Positions 24,468 to 33,379 of a DNA stretch of 64,000 nt are shown here, piece after piece (within the stretch, counting starts at the first letter, position 1; each line of letters opens with the position of its first letter). The notes beneath the pieces are model-generated. The model was not told the origin of the DNA. It saw only the letters and a program-made list of their open reading frames with translations, and did not search any database. Made by a program: the position numbers and the translations under genes. This DNA comes from Poriferisphaera corsica (GTDB lineage Bacteria > Planctomycetota > Phycisphaerae > Phycisphaerales > Phycisphaeraceae), in the NCBI RefSeq assembly GCF_007747445.1, contig NZ_CP036425.1, positions 3,518,175 to 3,582,174 on the forward strand. The letters are read 5' to 3'.

Positions 24468-26729
24468 TTATTTTGTGAGCTTGCTTTTGTGTTTTTTATG
24501 CTCTTCTTCGCTCCAAGGCTTTGGATTGCGTGTGGCTTCGATGCAGTCCTGCCAAGTCATGCCGCCGGTTTGGTCTTCGATTTTTTCGAGTTCTTTCATG
24601 AAGTTCTCTCCGTTATGCCACTCAACGTGGTTGTCGTTGTAGACGATGCTGCCGCCGTTGAAGCCGGTGACTTCAGGGTCAAGGAAGCCTGCGACACGGA
24701 GCGTATTGAGATCTTCTTTAAGGTTGGGGACGAAGATGAAGTCTGTGTTGGCGAGTACCCAAGCACGTTGCTGATCACTTGACCAGACGTCGAAATCTTT
24801 GGGCGGGGTTTTGCCTGCGATTGGCGAGAGGATGTATTCAATCGTGAAGTAGTTACCATCGACGAGGTCGTAGAGGTCGTTGGTATACCGGCCACGATTA
24901 GATTGAGCATACATGACGAGCGATTGGTGCAGGCCACGCATTTGTGTGTTGGTTTGCATTTGGCGAGCGGTACGACGAGAGGCGCCGAGAGCGGGGAGCA
25001 TGATACCTGCTCCCATGGCTGCGCCGGGAAGACCACCCATCATGGCGCCGTGCGGGCTCATGAATTCTGCGGTTGGGAATGGTGTGACAGAGCGTGAAAA
25101 GTAGCCTTGCTCATTGGTCCAGCTTGCGCCGCCCATTGGCTTCATGAAACGCATGATGCGGTTAAGTGGGGGGATGAGGCCGACGACATCATTGCCATTC
25201 CCCATGCCGCTGAAGGTCATGGCCATCTGGCTGAGCTGAAGGTATTGCTGATACATGCCGGGAGCGGTTTGCTGCAGGTCGGCATACATGATGCTGCTGA
25301 GAGGCTGGCCGGCAAACTGTTTGCGGATCATGTCGAATTGCGCGTTGTCGACGATCGTGCCGTTGTCGGAGCTGATCTGATCACCGGCAACCATGACGGC
25401 TTGAGGGTTGAGTGCGAAGATGAGGCAGTCATTTTTCACAGCGATTGCAGGGGAAAGAATCATGACCGGGAGGGTATGGATGGTCATGCCTTCTTCTTGG
25501 ATTTGACGGATGGTGAATTGCATTGGGCCGTCATTGTTTTTTGTGATTTGCTGATTGGCAAACGCAACGAGTTTGTCGATGGTGGCGGCGAGTTTAGAGC
25601 CGTCTTTGACTTTGTTCGTGACACATATGCCGAGGATGTTGGGGACGCCGACGCCGGGATCGGTGTACATGGCCCAGGTGTTGCCGAGCTGCTTGATGAC
25701 ATCGGATTCGACATCAACACCGGTCATGGCTCGAGCCATGGCGATGCCTTGATTGAATTGCGATTCAGCTTCGGGTTCCATTTTGAAGGCGAATTGTTTG
25801 ATGCCTTCAACAAGCTTGGCAATATCGAATTTGACGACCTGCATGTAGGTGGCGGTCATGGGGACGACGGCGAGATCCTCGTCGGAGATGGGGTCGGTTT
25901 CAAGGTTTTTAAGCAGACCTTTGCGCTCACCTTCAGTGAAGATGGCCGTGACGTGTTCCCAGTCTTTGCCGAGGATACCGGCTCGGAAGCCGACGCTGTC
26001 GATGCCGAGGATGCCGAGTTCATCAAGGATGATGATGGGATCTGGGCCGCCTTGCATTTGAGAGATTTCGAAGACGCCTTGTTCGCCGAGTAAAGCGAGG
26101 AGGCCTTGAACGTCGAGCATGCCGACGATCATGGCTTTGCTTTGTCCGGCGGCGATGAGTTTCTTAAAGCTGTCGTTATTGGTGATGGCGTCGTGCGAGC
26201 CGTAATCTTGTAGTCCTGCATCGGCTTGTCCACCGACGATCATGCCGAAGATTTCATCGTTGTCGATGATTTGAACAATGCCTTGGTCTGAGCCACCGCT
26301 CATCATGTTGAACATCTGCATGCTGCCGAGGAGTTGCGCTTTTTCGGTTTCGCTTTTACAGATGAGGCCGACTTCGATGGGGATATCCATGCGGAGACCG
26401 CCACGGACGTAGATGGCGACATCGGTTTTGCTGAGAGATTTGATGAGGCCAACGACCATGTTGACTTGCATCGCGGCTTGGGGGTTGCCGTTTTCTTCAG
26501 CGACGATCTTGCCAATCAGTTCAGCGACTTGATCGATCTGCTTTTCGAGGCCGATTTTTTCGGCAATCTTGGCGGCATTGGAGTTGGTGTAGACATCGCC
26601 CATGGAGGTGCCACATTCCCATCCAAAATAGGCAACGGAATCGGCGGGGACGAAGCGACGCAGATCGTCGGCATGCACATTCAATACGCATGCAAACAAC
26701 ATCATCAAAATAACGAGAATACGTTTCAT
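24468..26729 (-). CDS. exported DUF3352-like protein with a pseudopilin-like C-terminal module
   Basis: A 753-residue protein. Start chosen at 26729: GGGAG lies 8 bases upstream and MKRILVILMMLFACVLNVHA is a signal peptide. The first 540 residues (RRFVPADSVAYFGWEC, LSKTDVAIYVRGGL, TYMQVVKFDIAKLVEGIKQF, NTWAMYTDPGVGVPNILGIC) resemble DUF3352-type periplasmic proteins. From about residue 560 the sequence changes to GAAMGAGIMLPALGASRRTA with TNTQMRGLHQSLVMYAQSNR, which is the second half of a pseudopilin helix and its following domain, ending GGSIVYNDNHVEWHNGENF. The usual prepilin cleavage site is missing because this module is internal. The tail TGGMTWQDCIEATRNPKPWS recurs in the remnant at 19800. 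Function unknown. Confidence 0.8.
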   Translation of the reverse strand: MKRILVILMMLFACVLNVHADDLRRFVPADSVAYFGWECGTSMGDVYTNSNAAKIAEKIGLEKQIDQVAELIGKIVAEENGNPQAAMQVNMVVGLIKSLSKTDVAIYVRGGLRMDIPIEVGLICKSETEKAQLLGSMQMFNMMSGGSDQGIVQIIDNDEIFGMIVGGQADAGLQDYGSHDAITNNDSFKKLIAAGQSKAMIVGMLDVQGLLALLGEQGVFEISQMQGGPDPIIILDELGILGIDSVGFRAGILGKDWEHVTAIFTEGERKGLLKNLETDPISDEDLAVVPMTATYMQVVKFDIAKLVEGIKQFAFKMEPEAESQFNQGIAMARAMTGVDVESDVIKQLGNTWAMYTDPGVGVPNILGICVTNKVKDGSKLAATIDKLVAFANQQITKNNDGPMQFTIRQIQEEGMTIHTLPVMILSPAIAVKNDCLIFALNPQAVMVAGDQISSDNGTIVDNAQFDMIRKQFAGQPLSSIMYADLQQTAPGMYQQYLQLSQMAMTFSGMGNGNDVVGLIPPLNRIMRFMKPMGGASWTNEQGYFSRSVTPFPTAEFMSPHGAMMGGLPGAAMGAGIMLPALGASRRTARQMQTNTQMRGLHQSLVMYAQSNRGRYTNDLYDLVDGNYFTIEYILSPIAGKTPPKDFDVWSSDQQRAWVLANTDFIFVPNLKEDLNTLRVAGFLDPEVTGFNGGSIVYNDNHVEWHNGENFMKELEKIEDQTGGMTWQDCIEATRNPKPWSEEEHKKHKSKLTK

Positions 26730-27016
26730 TTGGGATCTCCCAGAAGCTATTAGCGTAGCCAGCAAATGGTGAAAACTGGCGGAAAATTAAAAATGACTAT
26801 TGGCCTATGATACCTAATCAAGGGCGGTTGCACCTGAATACTGCTCTTCTATGACATGAGACGGATGCATGACTCTGGTTTTTCTCATATTTTTCAATTT
26901 CTTGAAGATTTGTAAAGATTGCTGCTGAAATGTGTATGTGATGGGTACGTCATATCTATACCGTTGGTGGGCGGTGAGAGGGGGATTTTGTTGAATCAAT
27001 TTTCCGGAGTGATTAC

Positions 27017-28327
27017 ATGTCAAAAACATCAAGATTGGTCACTGTAGAAGATGATCAAAGGGAGCCGTTCCCGAAGTACCGCGATTTATGGATATATCGT
27101 ATGACGACGAAGCGGAAGCAGACGTTGGCAATCCTGCTTGCGGGGCCGCTACTTGTCGCGATTTATTTGTTGGTCTGGTTTGGGTTGTATGTACGAGCGG
27201 AGATGGCGTTCAACAATATGCCGATGTATCGGAGTGGTGATGAGATCAATGCGTATTACGATATGCATGGGGATGTTGATTTGGGAAGGGTGTTTGGTGA
27301 GAAGTTGGGGAAGTTAAAATTGCCACAGGAGATGACGGAGAAGATTTCGATATTTAATCGTAAAGCGGAGTACCCTTTTGATGTGCCGTTGTATGTTCGT
27401 GGTGGGGTGAAGCCGATAGGTGAGGTTGAGTCGATAGGTGAGGTTGAGGCGATGCCGGGGGATGTGCGCGCGGCGGCGGAGGGATTGCTGAAAGTGAATG
27501 GGGAGGTGTTGGATTATTTGGATCAGTTGCCGGATGATGTGGGAGCGGCGCGGTTTCCGAGTGATTTCAATGAGGTGCTTGGGCCACTGATGCCACACTT
27601 AAGGAGAATGCGAAGTTTAACGAGATTGATCAAGGTGCGGATCGTTTTAAATTATCATGATGAGGATCATGAAACGATTTTTCAGGATTTAAAGAATCTG
27701 GTGAAGCTGTCGCGGATGCTTGAGGCGGAGCCGCATCAGATCAGTCAGTTGGTGCGGGTTTCGATCAATGCGAAGGGAACCTATCCGATGATTAGTGTGA
27801 CAATGGGGCATGAGATTTTGGATCAATCGCAATTAGAGAAATTGCTTCAAATGATTCGAAATGAAGGGTTTGATTTAAATTTAATGATGACGGATGCGAT
27901 TTTGTCGGATGCATTTACGATGATGCAATTGTTTGATGAGTTGGGTGAGGTTCAGGAATATGTGTTGCCAGAAGGGTATTTGTTTCATGGGTTTGATCCG
28001 GTGCCGTTTTGGCAATACACGCACGTGAAACAGATTGATCGGTATAAGACGGTTCAGCTTTATGCGGGTTTATTGGATGAGACCCAAAACCAGACGTACC
28101 AATACAGCAAGATGGAGGATCAGTTTTTGGATTCGTTAGGCGATTTGGAGCTAGTACTCCGTTCGACAAGTCTGGCTGGGCCGGCGTACCGAACGCTGTG
28201 CAAGGCAGAACAAGGGCGGGAGGGGATGTTGAAATCATTGAAAGATAATATTTATTATTTTAAGCATGGGAAGTATCCAGAGGATGAGATGGAGGGTCGT
28301 GAAAACAGTCCGAAACATTTAGAATAG
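27017..28327 (+). CDS. single-pass membrane protein of unknown function
   Basis: A 436-residue protein; CGGAG lies 8 bases before the ATG. One transmembrane helix (LAILLAGPLLVAIYLLVWFG, about 37-56) leaves a 35-residue cytoplasmic end and a large outer domain. That domain is mostly helical (LMPHLRRMRSLTRLIKVRIV, TIFQDLKNLVKLSRMLEAEP) without Cys pairs or known motifs. A short in-frame duplication gives GEVESIGEVEA (two nearly equal 18-base units at 27419-27454). It is followed 4 bases later by a zinc-ribbon reading frame, suggesting an operon. No family recognised. Confidence 0.75.
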   Translation: MSKTSRLVTVEDDQREPFPKYRDLWIYRMTTKRKQTLAILLAGPLLVAIYLLVWFGLYVRAEMAFNNMPMYRSGDEINAYYDMHGDVDLGRVFGEKLGKLKLPQEMTEKISIFNRKAEYPFDVPLYVRGGVKPIGEVESIGEVEAMPGDVRAAAEGLLKVNGEVLDYLDQLPDDVGAARFPSDFNEVLGPLMPHLRRMRSLTRLIKVRIVLNYHDEDHETIFQDLKNLVKLSRMLEAEPHQISQLVRVSINAKGTYPMISVTMGHEILDQSQLEKLLQMIRNEGFDLNLMMTDAILSDAFTMMQLFDELGEVQEYVLPEGYLFHGFDPVPFWQYTHVKQIDRYKTVQLYAGLLDETQNQTYQYSKMEDQFLDSLGDLELVLRSTSLAGPAYRTLCKAEQGREGMLKSLKDNIYYFKHGKYPEDEMEGRENSPKHLE

Positions 28328-28331
28328 ATGC

Positions 28332-28658
28332 ATGCAAACGGAGTTTGAATTAAAAGGCGAGGCATTGCGGGATGGTATTCCAATGACGAGCCAGCGTGGA
28401 GATGCAATCTATTACATCTATCGCACGATTAGGCGTCATCCAGTCGTATATCCGGAATGCAGAAAATGCGGATATGCTGCGGTTCATTTGAGGGCGGGCA
28501 AAGATGGGGACGTGCATTGCCCGGAGTGTGGGGCAAATTTATCGAAGACGGGGTGCTTACCATCTCAGTCTGAATTTCCGCTTGCGATAACGTATGGGTT
28601 TAATTTGATATATTTTTACGGTGATCGTGGTAGCAGTCTTTGGAGCAATCGGGTTTGA
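28332..28658 (+). CDS. zinc-ribbon N-terminal part of a probably frameshifted membrane protein
   Basis: A 108-residue frame. It carries a four-Cys zinc ribbon CRKCGYAA ... CPECGANL (about 43-73), then the start of a membrane helix PLAITYGFNLIYFY, and then a short non-hydrophobic end that looks out of frame. Its last 38 bases overlap the next gene, whose frame supplies the second half of a membrane helix (VVAVFGAIGF). Reading 28332 with a one-base shift near 28619 would give zinc ribbon, full helix and a large outer domain, similar to the zinc-ribbon membrane proteins elsewhere here. Either a broken gene, a sequence error, or two coupled genes. The ATG is 4 bases after the preceding stop. Confidence 0.6.
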   Translation: MQTEFELKGEALRDGIPMTSQRGDAIYYIYRTIRRHPVVYPECRKCGYAAVHLRAGKDGDVHCPECGANLSKTGCLPSQSEFPLAITYGFNLIYFYGDRGSSLWSNRV

Positions 28659-29532
28659 TTCATGGGTGTATGACACTTACAGGCAGCGGATTGGTGATCG
28701 CTTTACGGTTTATCGTGAATATACGCGCGGGCCTGTACACTATCGAGATCAGAAAATTCGCCGTGAGATTGTTTTACAGATTGATACGATAAGTGAACCA
28801 TTTAATCGGTTTCCGAAACCGGCAAAGGTAATGACATGGCTTGACCACCCGCCGGTGCTGACGGCTGTTGATTTTTATGTTCGTGAGCAGTCGATCATAG
28901 AACAAAGATGGCGTGGGGAGATGCGATTTGCAGCACCAAAAGAATTTCTATTGTTTAATCATGTGGATGATACGGTGGCGATTGTACCGCATGAAGTGTT
29001 TGATTTTTACCATGAATTGACGGTGAATCCTGAGCCGCGGCCGTATCACATTCATTCGGGTGAGACGAACTGTTTGCTATTGCTGAGTGGGATGCGGCCT
29101 CGGGTGAATGATTACTTTATTCGGTATGCGACGGATCGGAGCCAGTTGCCGGAGGTGGGATGGGTACCGCTTAGCAAGGAGGCGGTGTTGGGGTATCTGA
29201 AGCGAGTTGAATTGTTTGAGGGGGCGATGGCACATGAGAAACTGGCGGAGGACTTGATGAGGTATGCGACGATTGGGAAGACGCAGCGACTCGCGTTTAT
29301 GGATGCGACATTTAGTGCGGATTATTTGGGAGACTTTAAAGGTGGCTCAAGTGGGCGGAGCAAAGGCGGACAGAATTTGAAGGGATGTGATGCGGCGGAT
29401 AATTGGCGAATTTCACCGACTTTTTATGCGGTTTGTGTTTGTATTACTCTGTTGCCATTGTTTATGCTGCATCTATATCGTCGAAGACTAACGAGACAAT
29501 TCTATTCCGCTCGTGTTGACGCGATGATATAA
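28621..29532 (+). CDS. membrane protein of unknown function, probably the second part of 28332
   Basis: A 303-residue frame beginning with GTG and the half-helix VIVVAVFGAIGFDSWVYDTY. The outer part is about 230 residues with mixed alpha/beta character (REIVLQIDTISEPFNRFPKP, VDFYVREQSIIEQRW) and a second helix near the C-terminus (FYAVCVCITLLPLFMLHLYR), so both ends would be inside. No ribosome binding site is seen before the GTG. The link with the zinc-ribbon frame just upstream is described there. Next come minus-strand genes, so this ends the operon begun at 27017. Confidence 0.6.
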   Translation: MIVVAVFGAIGFDSWVYDTYRQRIGDRFTVYREYTRGPVHYRDQKIRREIVLQIDTISEPFNRFPKPAKVMTWLDHPPVLTAVDFYVREQSIIEQRWRGEMRFAAPKEFLLFNHVDDTVAIVPHEVFDFYHELTVNPEPRPYHIHSGETNCLLLLSGMRPRVNDYFIRYATDRSQLPEVGWVPLSKEAVLGYLKRVELFEGAMAHEKLAEDLMRYATIGKTQRLAFMDATFSADYLGDFKGGSSGRSKGGQNLKGCDAADNWRISPTFYAVCVCITLLPLFMLHLYRRRLTRQFYSARVDAMI

Positions 29533-29566
29533 ATGAGTGAATCGTTTTGTATACTCTAACTTATTA

Positions 29567-31117
29567 TTAGACTTGTTTTGCGTAAGATGCGGCTTGCTTG
29601 CCGGCTTCGCGGCCGGTGACGGCACCTTTGATGAGGCCGGAACCGGTGGGGTAGGCGTAGTAGAAATAGTCGCCGGTGGCTTCACCGCAGCCAAAGAGAC
29701 CGGGGATTGGGTGCATGTTGCTGGCGAGGATTTGGCAATGGGTATTTGAGGCGAGCCCGCCGAAGGTAAAGGTGACACCGGGAACGACGGGGTAGATGGA
29801 AAATGGTTTTTCTTTAATAGGCAAGGCCCAGTTGGTTTTGGGGAGATCCAGTCCCTTGGTTGACTGGCTATCGAGCTGGGTCGGGTCATACATGTGGGTG
29901 TTGTGTTTCGCGGCTTTATTAAATGCTTCGATGGTTTTCATGAATGCATCGGGTGCGATACCTGCTTGTTCGGCCAGGGTTTTGAGATCGTTGCCTTGAA
30001 AGAATTGTTTTTGTTCGGCATAGAGAGGTTCGCGATACGTTGCGCCACGGGCGTCGAAAACCTGGTAGCCGATTTGATCGGGCTGATCGAGAAGTGCGCG
30101 GCCGACGTCGACATAGATTTGATTGTTCCAGTGCGAGCCTTCATCGATGAAACGATGGCCCTGCTTGTTAACGGTGATACCCCATGAAAAGGCGAGTCGG
30201 TTGGTACGTTCGCAGGTGTTGAGGCCGCCGGTGAATGGGGAATCGGGGTCGATGGGTGTGATGTGTGCGCCGGCGTAGTGGCCAACCATTGCGGCTCCGG
30301 CGTTGACGGCTGCGAAGATCATTTCGCCGGTGTTGAATTTCACGCATCGTTGCCTGAGGTCACACCAACGTGATCCGAGGAATTGCGAACGTCTGGCAGA
30401 GGAAGCTTCGAATCCGCCTGATCCGATGACGACTGTGCCGTGGAATTTACAAAGTGTGCCGGATTGATCACGAGCAACGACGCCAACGACGTGACCTTTG
30501 TCGTTGGTGATGAGGTCTTCAGCGGGCATCTCATAGTGTACTTCGGCACCTTTGGATTTGGCGTATGCAAGTTCTGGCTGAACCATGCCGGCACCGCCTT
30601 TGACGGCTTGAATGACGACCCCGCCGCGATAGGTACGCTTTTGCGAGCCATGCTGTTTTGTGAGATCGAATTGCGAAAGATATTCGGCGAGTTCGAAGCG
30701 TACACCGCGGTCTTTGAGCCAATGAATGATGTCGAGTGATTGATTGGTAAACCATTCGACTAACTCGGGGTTAGGTCGGCCATGACCGGTTTTGTGGATG
30801 ACTTCGTATATAAATTTATCATTGGGATACGGTTCAATCTCAATACTTGACCATTCATTATCCGTATAGCTTTGATCGAGTATCTCACGGATTTGATTGG
30901 GGTCGGTGAAGGAGACGCGGAGTGCTGCGGTAGTGAGACGGGTGTTGCCACCGAACTCAGGTTTTGGCGCTTTTTCAAGGATCGTGACAGACGCTCCGTG
31001 GTCGAGTGCTGACATCGCGGCGGAGAGTGCTGCATTACCTGTCCCCAGAACGATAACTTTATTTTTGTGCTTGTTTTGCATTGCTTTGCCATTATCGTCA
31101 TGGTTCATCGCGATCAT
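29567..31117 (-). CDS. FAD-dependent dehydrogenase, tricarballylate dehydrogenase (TcuA)-like
   Basis: A 516-residue flavoprotein of the fumarate reductase / succinate dehydrogenase family. The FAD dinucleotide motif is VIVLGTGNAALSAAMSALDH, near residue 20, followed by the ADP-ribose Glu in SVTILEKAPKPEFGGNTRLT. Later parts fit: VVIGSGGFEASS, GITVNKQGHRFIDEGSHW, and the C-terminal FAD loop GLFGCGEATGDYFYYAYPTG with GSGLIKGAVTGREAGKQAA. TcuA oxidises tricarballylate to cis-aconitate, but relatives (fumarate reductases, ketosteroid dehydrogenases) share this frame. No TcuB or transporter is adjacent. Start could also be at 31108. No ribosome binding site visible. Confidence 0.82.
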   Translation of the reverse strand: MIAMNHDDNGKAMQNKHKNKVIVLGTGNAALSAAMSALDHGASVTILEKAPKPEFGGNTRLTTAALRVSFTDPNQIREILDQSYTDNEWSSIEIEPYPNDKFIYEVIHKTGHGRPNPELVEWFTNQSLDIIHWLKDRGVRFELAEYLSQFDLTKQHGSQKRTYRGGVVIQAVKGGAGMVQPELAYAKSKGAEVHYEMPAEDLITNDKGHVVGVVARDQSGTLCKFHGTVVIGSGGFEASSARRSQFLGSRWCDLRQRCVKFNTGEMIFAAVNAGAAMVGHYAGAHITPIDPDSPFTGGLNTCERTNRLAFSWGITVNKQGHRFIDEGSHWNNQIYVDVGRALLDQPDQIGYQVFDARGATYREPLYAEQKQFFQGNDLKTLAEQAGIAPDAFMKTIEAFNKAAKHNTHMYDPTQLDSQSTKGLDLPKTNWALPIKEKPFSIYPVVPGVTFTFGGLASNTHCQILASNMHPIPGLFGCGEATGDYFYYAYPTGSGLIKGAVTGREAGKQAASYAKQV

Positions 31118-31264
31118 AAATGGGTGTTCTCATGATCTGAAAGCGAAATAACTACGACATTCCCACAATAAGACAGTTCGGTCTCTTGGTTACAGATTGA
31201 TACTCAACTTGGAACCGCTGACCTGCTAACATATCTAGCACACGAGAAACACGAGATCAGCATC

Positions 31265-32188
31265 ATGAACACGCCCGCACACTCCCGAGATACAGCAGGC
31301 TCGAATTTATCCACCACATCGGATGAGCTTCAGGCTGCTAATCAGCGCGCACCTAAGAGCGCGTCTTATATAGATCACTCTGATTTGGCTCATTCATCGA
31401 ATTCCAGGTTAGCGATCATGACGCTTTGGAAGCGGGAAATGGTCACATTTTTCCGGGCGAAATCGCGGCTGGCGACGGCGCTTGCGTTCCCGGTGATGTT
31501 GTGGCTTATGCTGGGATTTGGGTTGAATAGCTCATTTGCTCCCCCGGCCTCTGAGGAAGCTGCTATAGGTGTCGCGGGAGGGATTGGGTATTTAGCCTAT
31601 TTCTTCCCGGGGATCATTGTGATGGTGCTGCTGTTCACGGCGATTTTCTCAACAATCAGTGTCATTGATGATCGTAAATCTGGGTTTTTGCAGGGGGTTA
31701 TGGTCGCCCCGGTTTCGAGGACGGCGATTGTGTTGGGCAAGATTCTTGGGGGCGCGACTGTAGCGGTGGTTCAAGCTTTTATCCTGACTGCATTGATCTG
31801 GCCGTTTATGGATGCGCCGCAGGCGAGTGTTTGGGGATTGATCCCAGCGGCAGCGGCGATGATCGTGGTGGCCATTTCGTTGACTGCATTAGGGCTGGCC
31901 ATTGCCTGGCCTATGGATTCGACAGCTGCGTTTCATGGGATCATGAATGTGCTACTGATGCCGATGTGGTTTTTATGCGGGGCGCTCTTTCCACTGGCTG
32001 GCGCACCGATCGGATTGAAAATTTTGATGCTGATCAATCCATTAACCTACGGATACACAATCGTTTGCGCACATTTGATTGGGGTTGAATCGGGGACGAT
32101 TCCGTTGTGGCTAGCCTGGGTGGTCACGATCGTGTTTACTGCGGTATTAATCGGGTTGTGTGCTAAAGTGGCGAATAAGCGGGCTTGA
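31265..32188 (+). CDS. ABC-2 type transporter permease
   Basis: A 307-residue inner-membrane protein with a 45-residue polar N-terminal extension and six predicted helices (LATALAFPVMLWLMLGFGLN, YFFPGIIVMVLLFTAIFSTI, VAVVQAFILTALIWPFMDAP, IPAAAAMIVVAISLTALGLA, IMNVLLMPMWFLCGALFPLA, LAWVVTIVFTAVLIGLCAKV). FLQGVMVAPVSRTAIVLGK is the coupling-helix region of ABC-2 permeases. No ATPase gene is in the window, so its partner is elsewhere. The next gene, 80 bases on, is an SCO-type copper protein, an association seen in cytochrome oxidase assembly loci. Confidence 0.88.
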   Translation: MNTPAHSRDTAGSNLSTTSDELQAANQRAPKSASYIDHSDLAHSSNSRLAIMTLWKREMVTFFRAKSRLATALAFPVMLWLMLGFGLNSSFAPPASEEAAIGVAGGIGYLAYFFPGIIVMVLLFTAIFSTISVIDDRKSGFLQGVMVAPVSRTAIVLGKILGGATVAVVQAFILTALIWPFMDAPQASVWGLIPAAAAMIVVAISLTALGLAIAWPMDSTAAFHGIMNVLLMPMWFLCGALFPLAGAPIGLKILMLINPLTYGYTIVCAHLIGVESGTIPLWLAWVVTIVFTAVLIGLCAKVANKRA

Positions 32189-32268
32189 GTCGCGGTTGAG
32201 ATACGGGGAAAGGTGAGAGGGAAGTGGGGACAAACAGATTGAGCGCCTGTAAGTTCGAGGCTATGAAT

Positions 32269-32988
32269 ATGCAAACATCAGACAACAATGAAGAGATTGA
32301 TCACAGTCGGTCTTTGGGACGGATACGTGGGCTGCAACGTTTTACGGTTTGGGTGGTCGCGTTGCTTGCGCTTGCGGGAACGGCGGTGATGACTTTGAGT
32401 GTGCTGCGTGACGGGGCGCCGGGGGCGAGGAATCGGATTTCAGATGTGAGTCCTGAGGGGAAGGTGCCGCTGCTTTTGGACGCACCGAATTGGGAGCTCA
32501 CGGATGCTTTCAATCAAACTGTAAGTCAGGATGATTACAGAGGTAAGGTGGTGATTTATGATTTTATATTTACAGAGTGCGCGTTGGTGTGCCCCATCAT
32601 GTCGATGCGGATGGCGGAAGTACAAGACACGCTAAAGAAAGCGGGTGTACAGGATCAGGTGCGGTTTGTGAGTATGTCGGTGGATGGGAAGAACGATACG
32701 CCGGAGGTGCTGAACCGGTATGGGTATGATGACGAAGTGGGCGTGGGAGCGGATCCGGCAATGTGGCATTTCGTAACTGGTGACCAGCAAAAGGTTTGGG
32801 AGATCGTTGAGAAACAATTTTTGTTGCCACTTGAGAATCAGCCTGAGGTGACGGGGATGCCGATTGCACATAGTGCGAAGTTTGTGTTGGTGGATAAACA
32901 GGGGCGGATCTACAACTATTATGACCTTGATCACAGTGAGGAGCGGAGTGCGCTGCTGGCTGATATTGAGCGGTTAATGCGCGAATAG
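32269..32988 (+). CDS. SCO1/SenC family copper chaperone-like protein
   Basis: A 239-residue protein with one N-terminal anchor helix (FTVWVVALLALAGTAVMTLS) and a periplasmic thioredoxin fold. The copper ligands are visible: CALVC (CxxxC) in FIFTECALVCPIMSMRMAEV and the distal His in MPIAHSAKFVLVDKQGRI. Members carry copper to, or reduce, the CuA site of cytochrome c oxidase. Start chosen at 32269, with GAGG 8 bases upstream; the frame is open from a GTG at 32224. It follows the ABC-2 permease in an apparent operon; no oxidase subunit genes are nearby. Confidence 0.92.
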   Translation: MQTSDNNEEIDHSRSLGRIRGLQRFTVWVVALLALAGTAVMTLSVLRDGAPGARNRISDVSPEGKVPLLLDAPNWELTDAFNQTVSQDDYRGKVVIYDFIFTECALVCPIMSMRMAEVQDTLKKAGVQDQVRFVSMSVDGKNDTPEVLNRYGYDDEVGVGADPAMWHFVTGDQQKVWEIVEKQFLLPLENQPEVTGMPIAHSAKFVLVDKQGRIYNYYDLDHSEERSALLADIERLMRE

Positions 32989-33379
32989 CTGCTTTTGATG
33001 GGTAGCTGTGCGAGCGGTGTGAGGAGTTTTTGCGCGCGAATTTGGCTGAGAGCTTGAAGATTTTCAGAGGCGATTGGATAAGGGAAAGGACGATAAGTGT
33101 ATAGTGGGGCGGGTGATTAAAACGCGCTGCACTAAAAAACGCTTCACTAACGCGTTGGCCAATCACATGATTGCGGATATGCATGGCGTGGTGGCTGCGT
33201 TTGAATACATGATGACCTAATGCAGTATCTAGAGCGTCTTGCGTCATTATTTACTCGGTGGCAGTATGCCGTTATATGAAAAGGCTATTTTCGTAGGCTG
33301 CTGCCGATTGTGGCTTTGAGTTGATATGGCAATTAATGACGCAAACGGCTCTAGACGAACTGTGGTGAAAGATTGTGAT
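32989..33379. other. intergenic region with an inverted pair of family C repeats
   Basis: About 390 bases. TAATGACGCAAGACGCTCTA lies on the minus strand at 33229-33249 and TAATGACGCAAACGGCTCTA on the + strand at 33334-33354; the 85 bases between contain CGGTGGCAG and CTGCTGCCG, which can partly pair. This has the look of a small non-autonomous element. The next gene's frame opens inside the right copy, one reason for choosing its start at 33380. Confidence 0.6.
33229..33354. repeat. small element bounded by inverted family C repeats
   Basis: See the inverted pair at 33229-33249 and 33334-33354; total length 126 bases. The ends TAATGACGCAA...GCTCTAG agree at 17 of 21 positions. Confidence 0.55.

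Noticed and set aside
28600-28670. Programmed -1 frameshift
   Set aside because: Joining the frames needs a +1 shift, while the slippery-looking TTTTTA would give -1.
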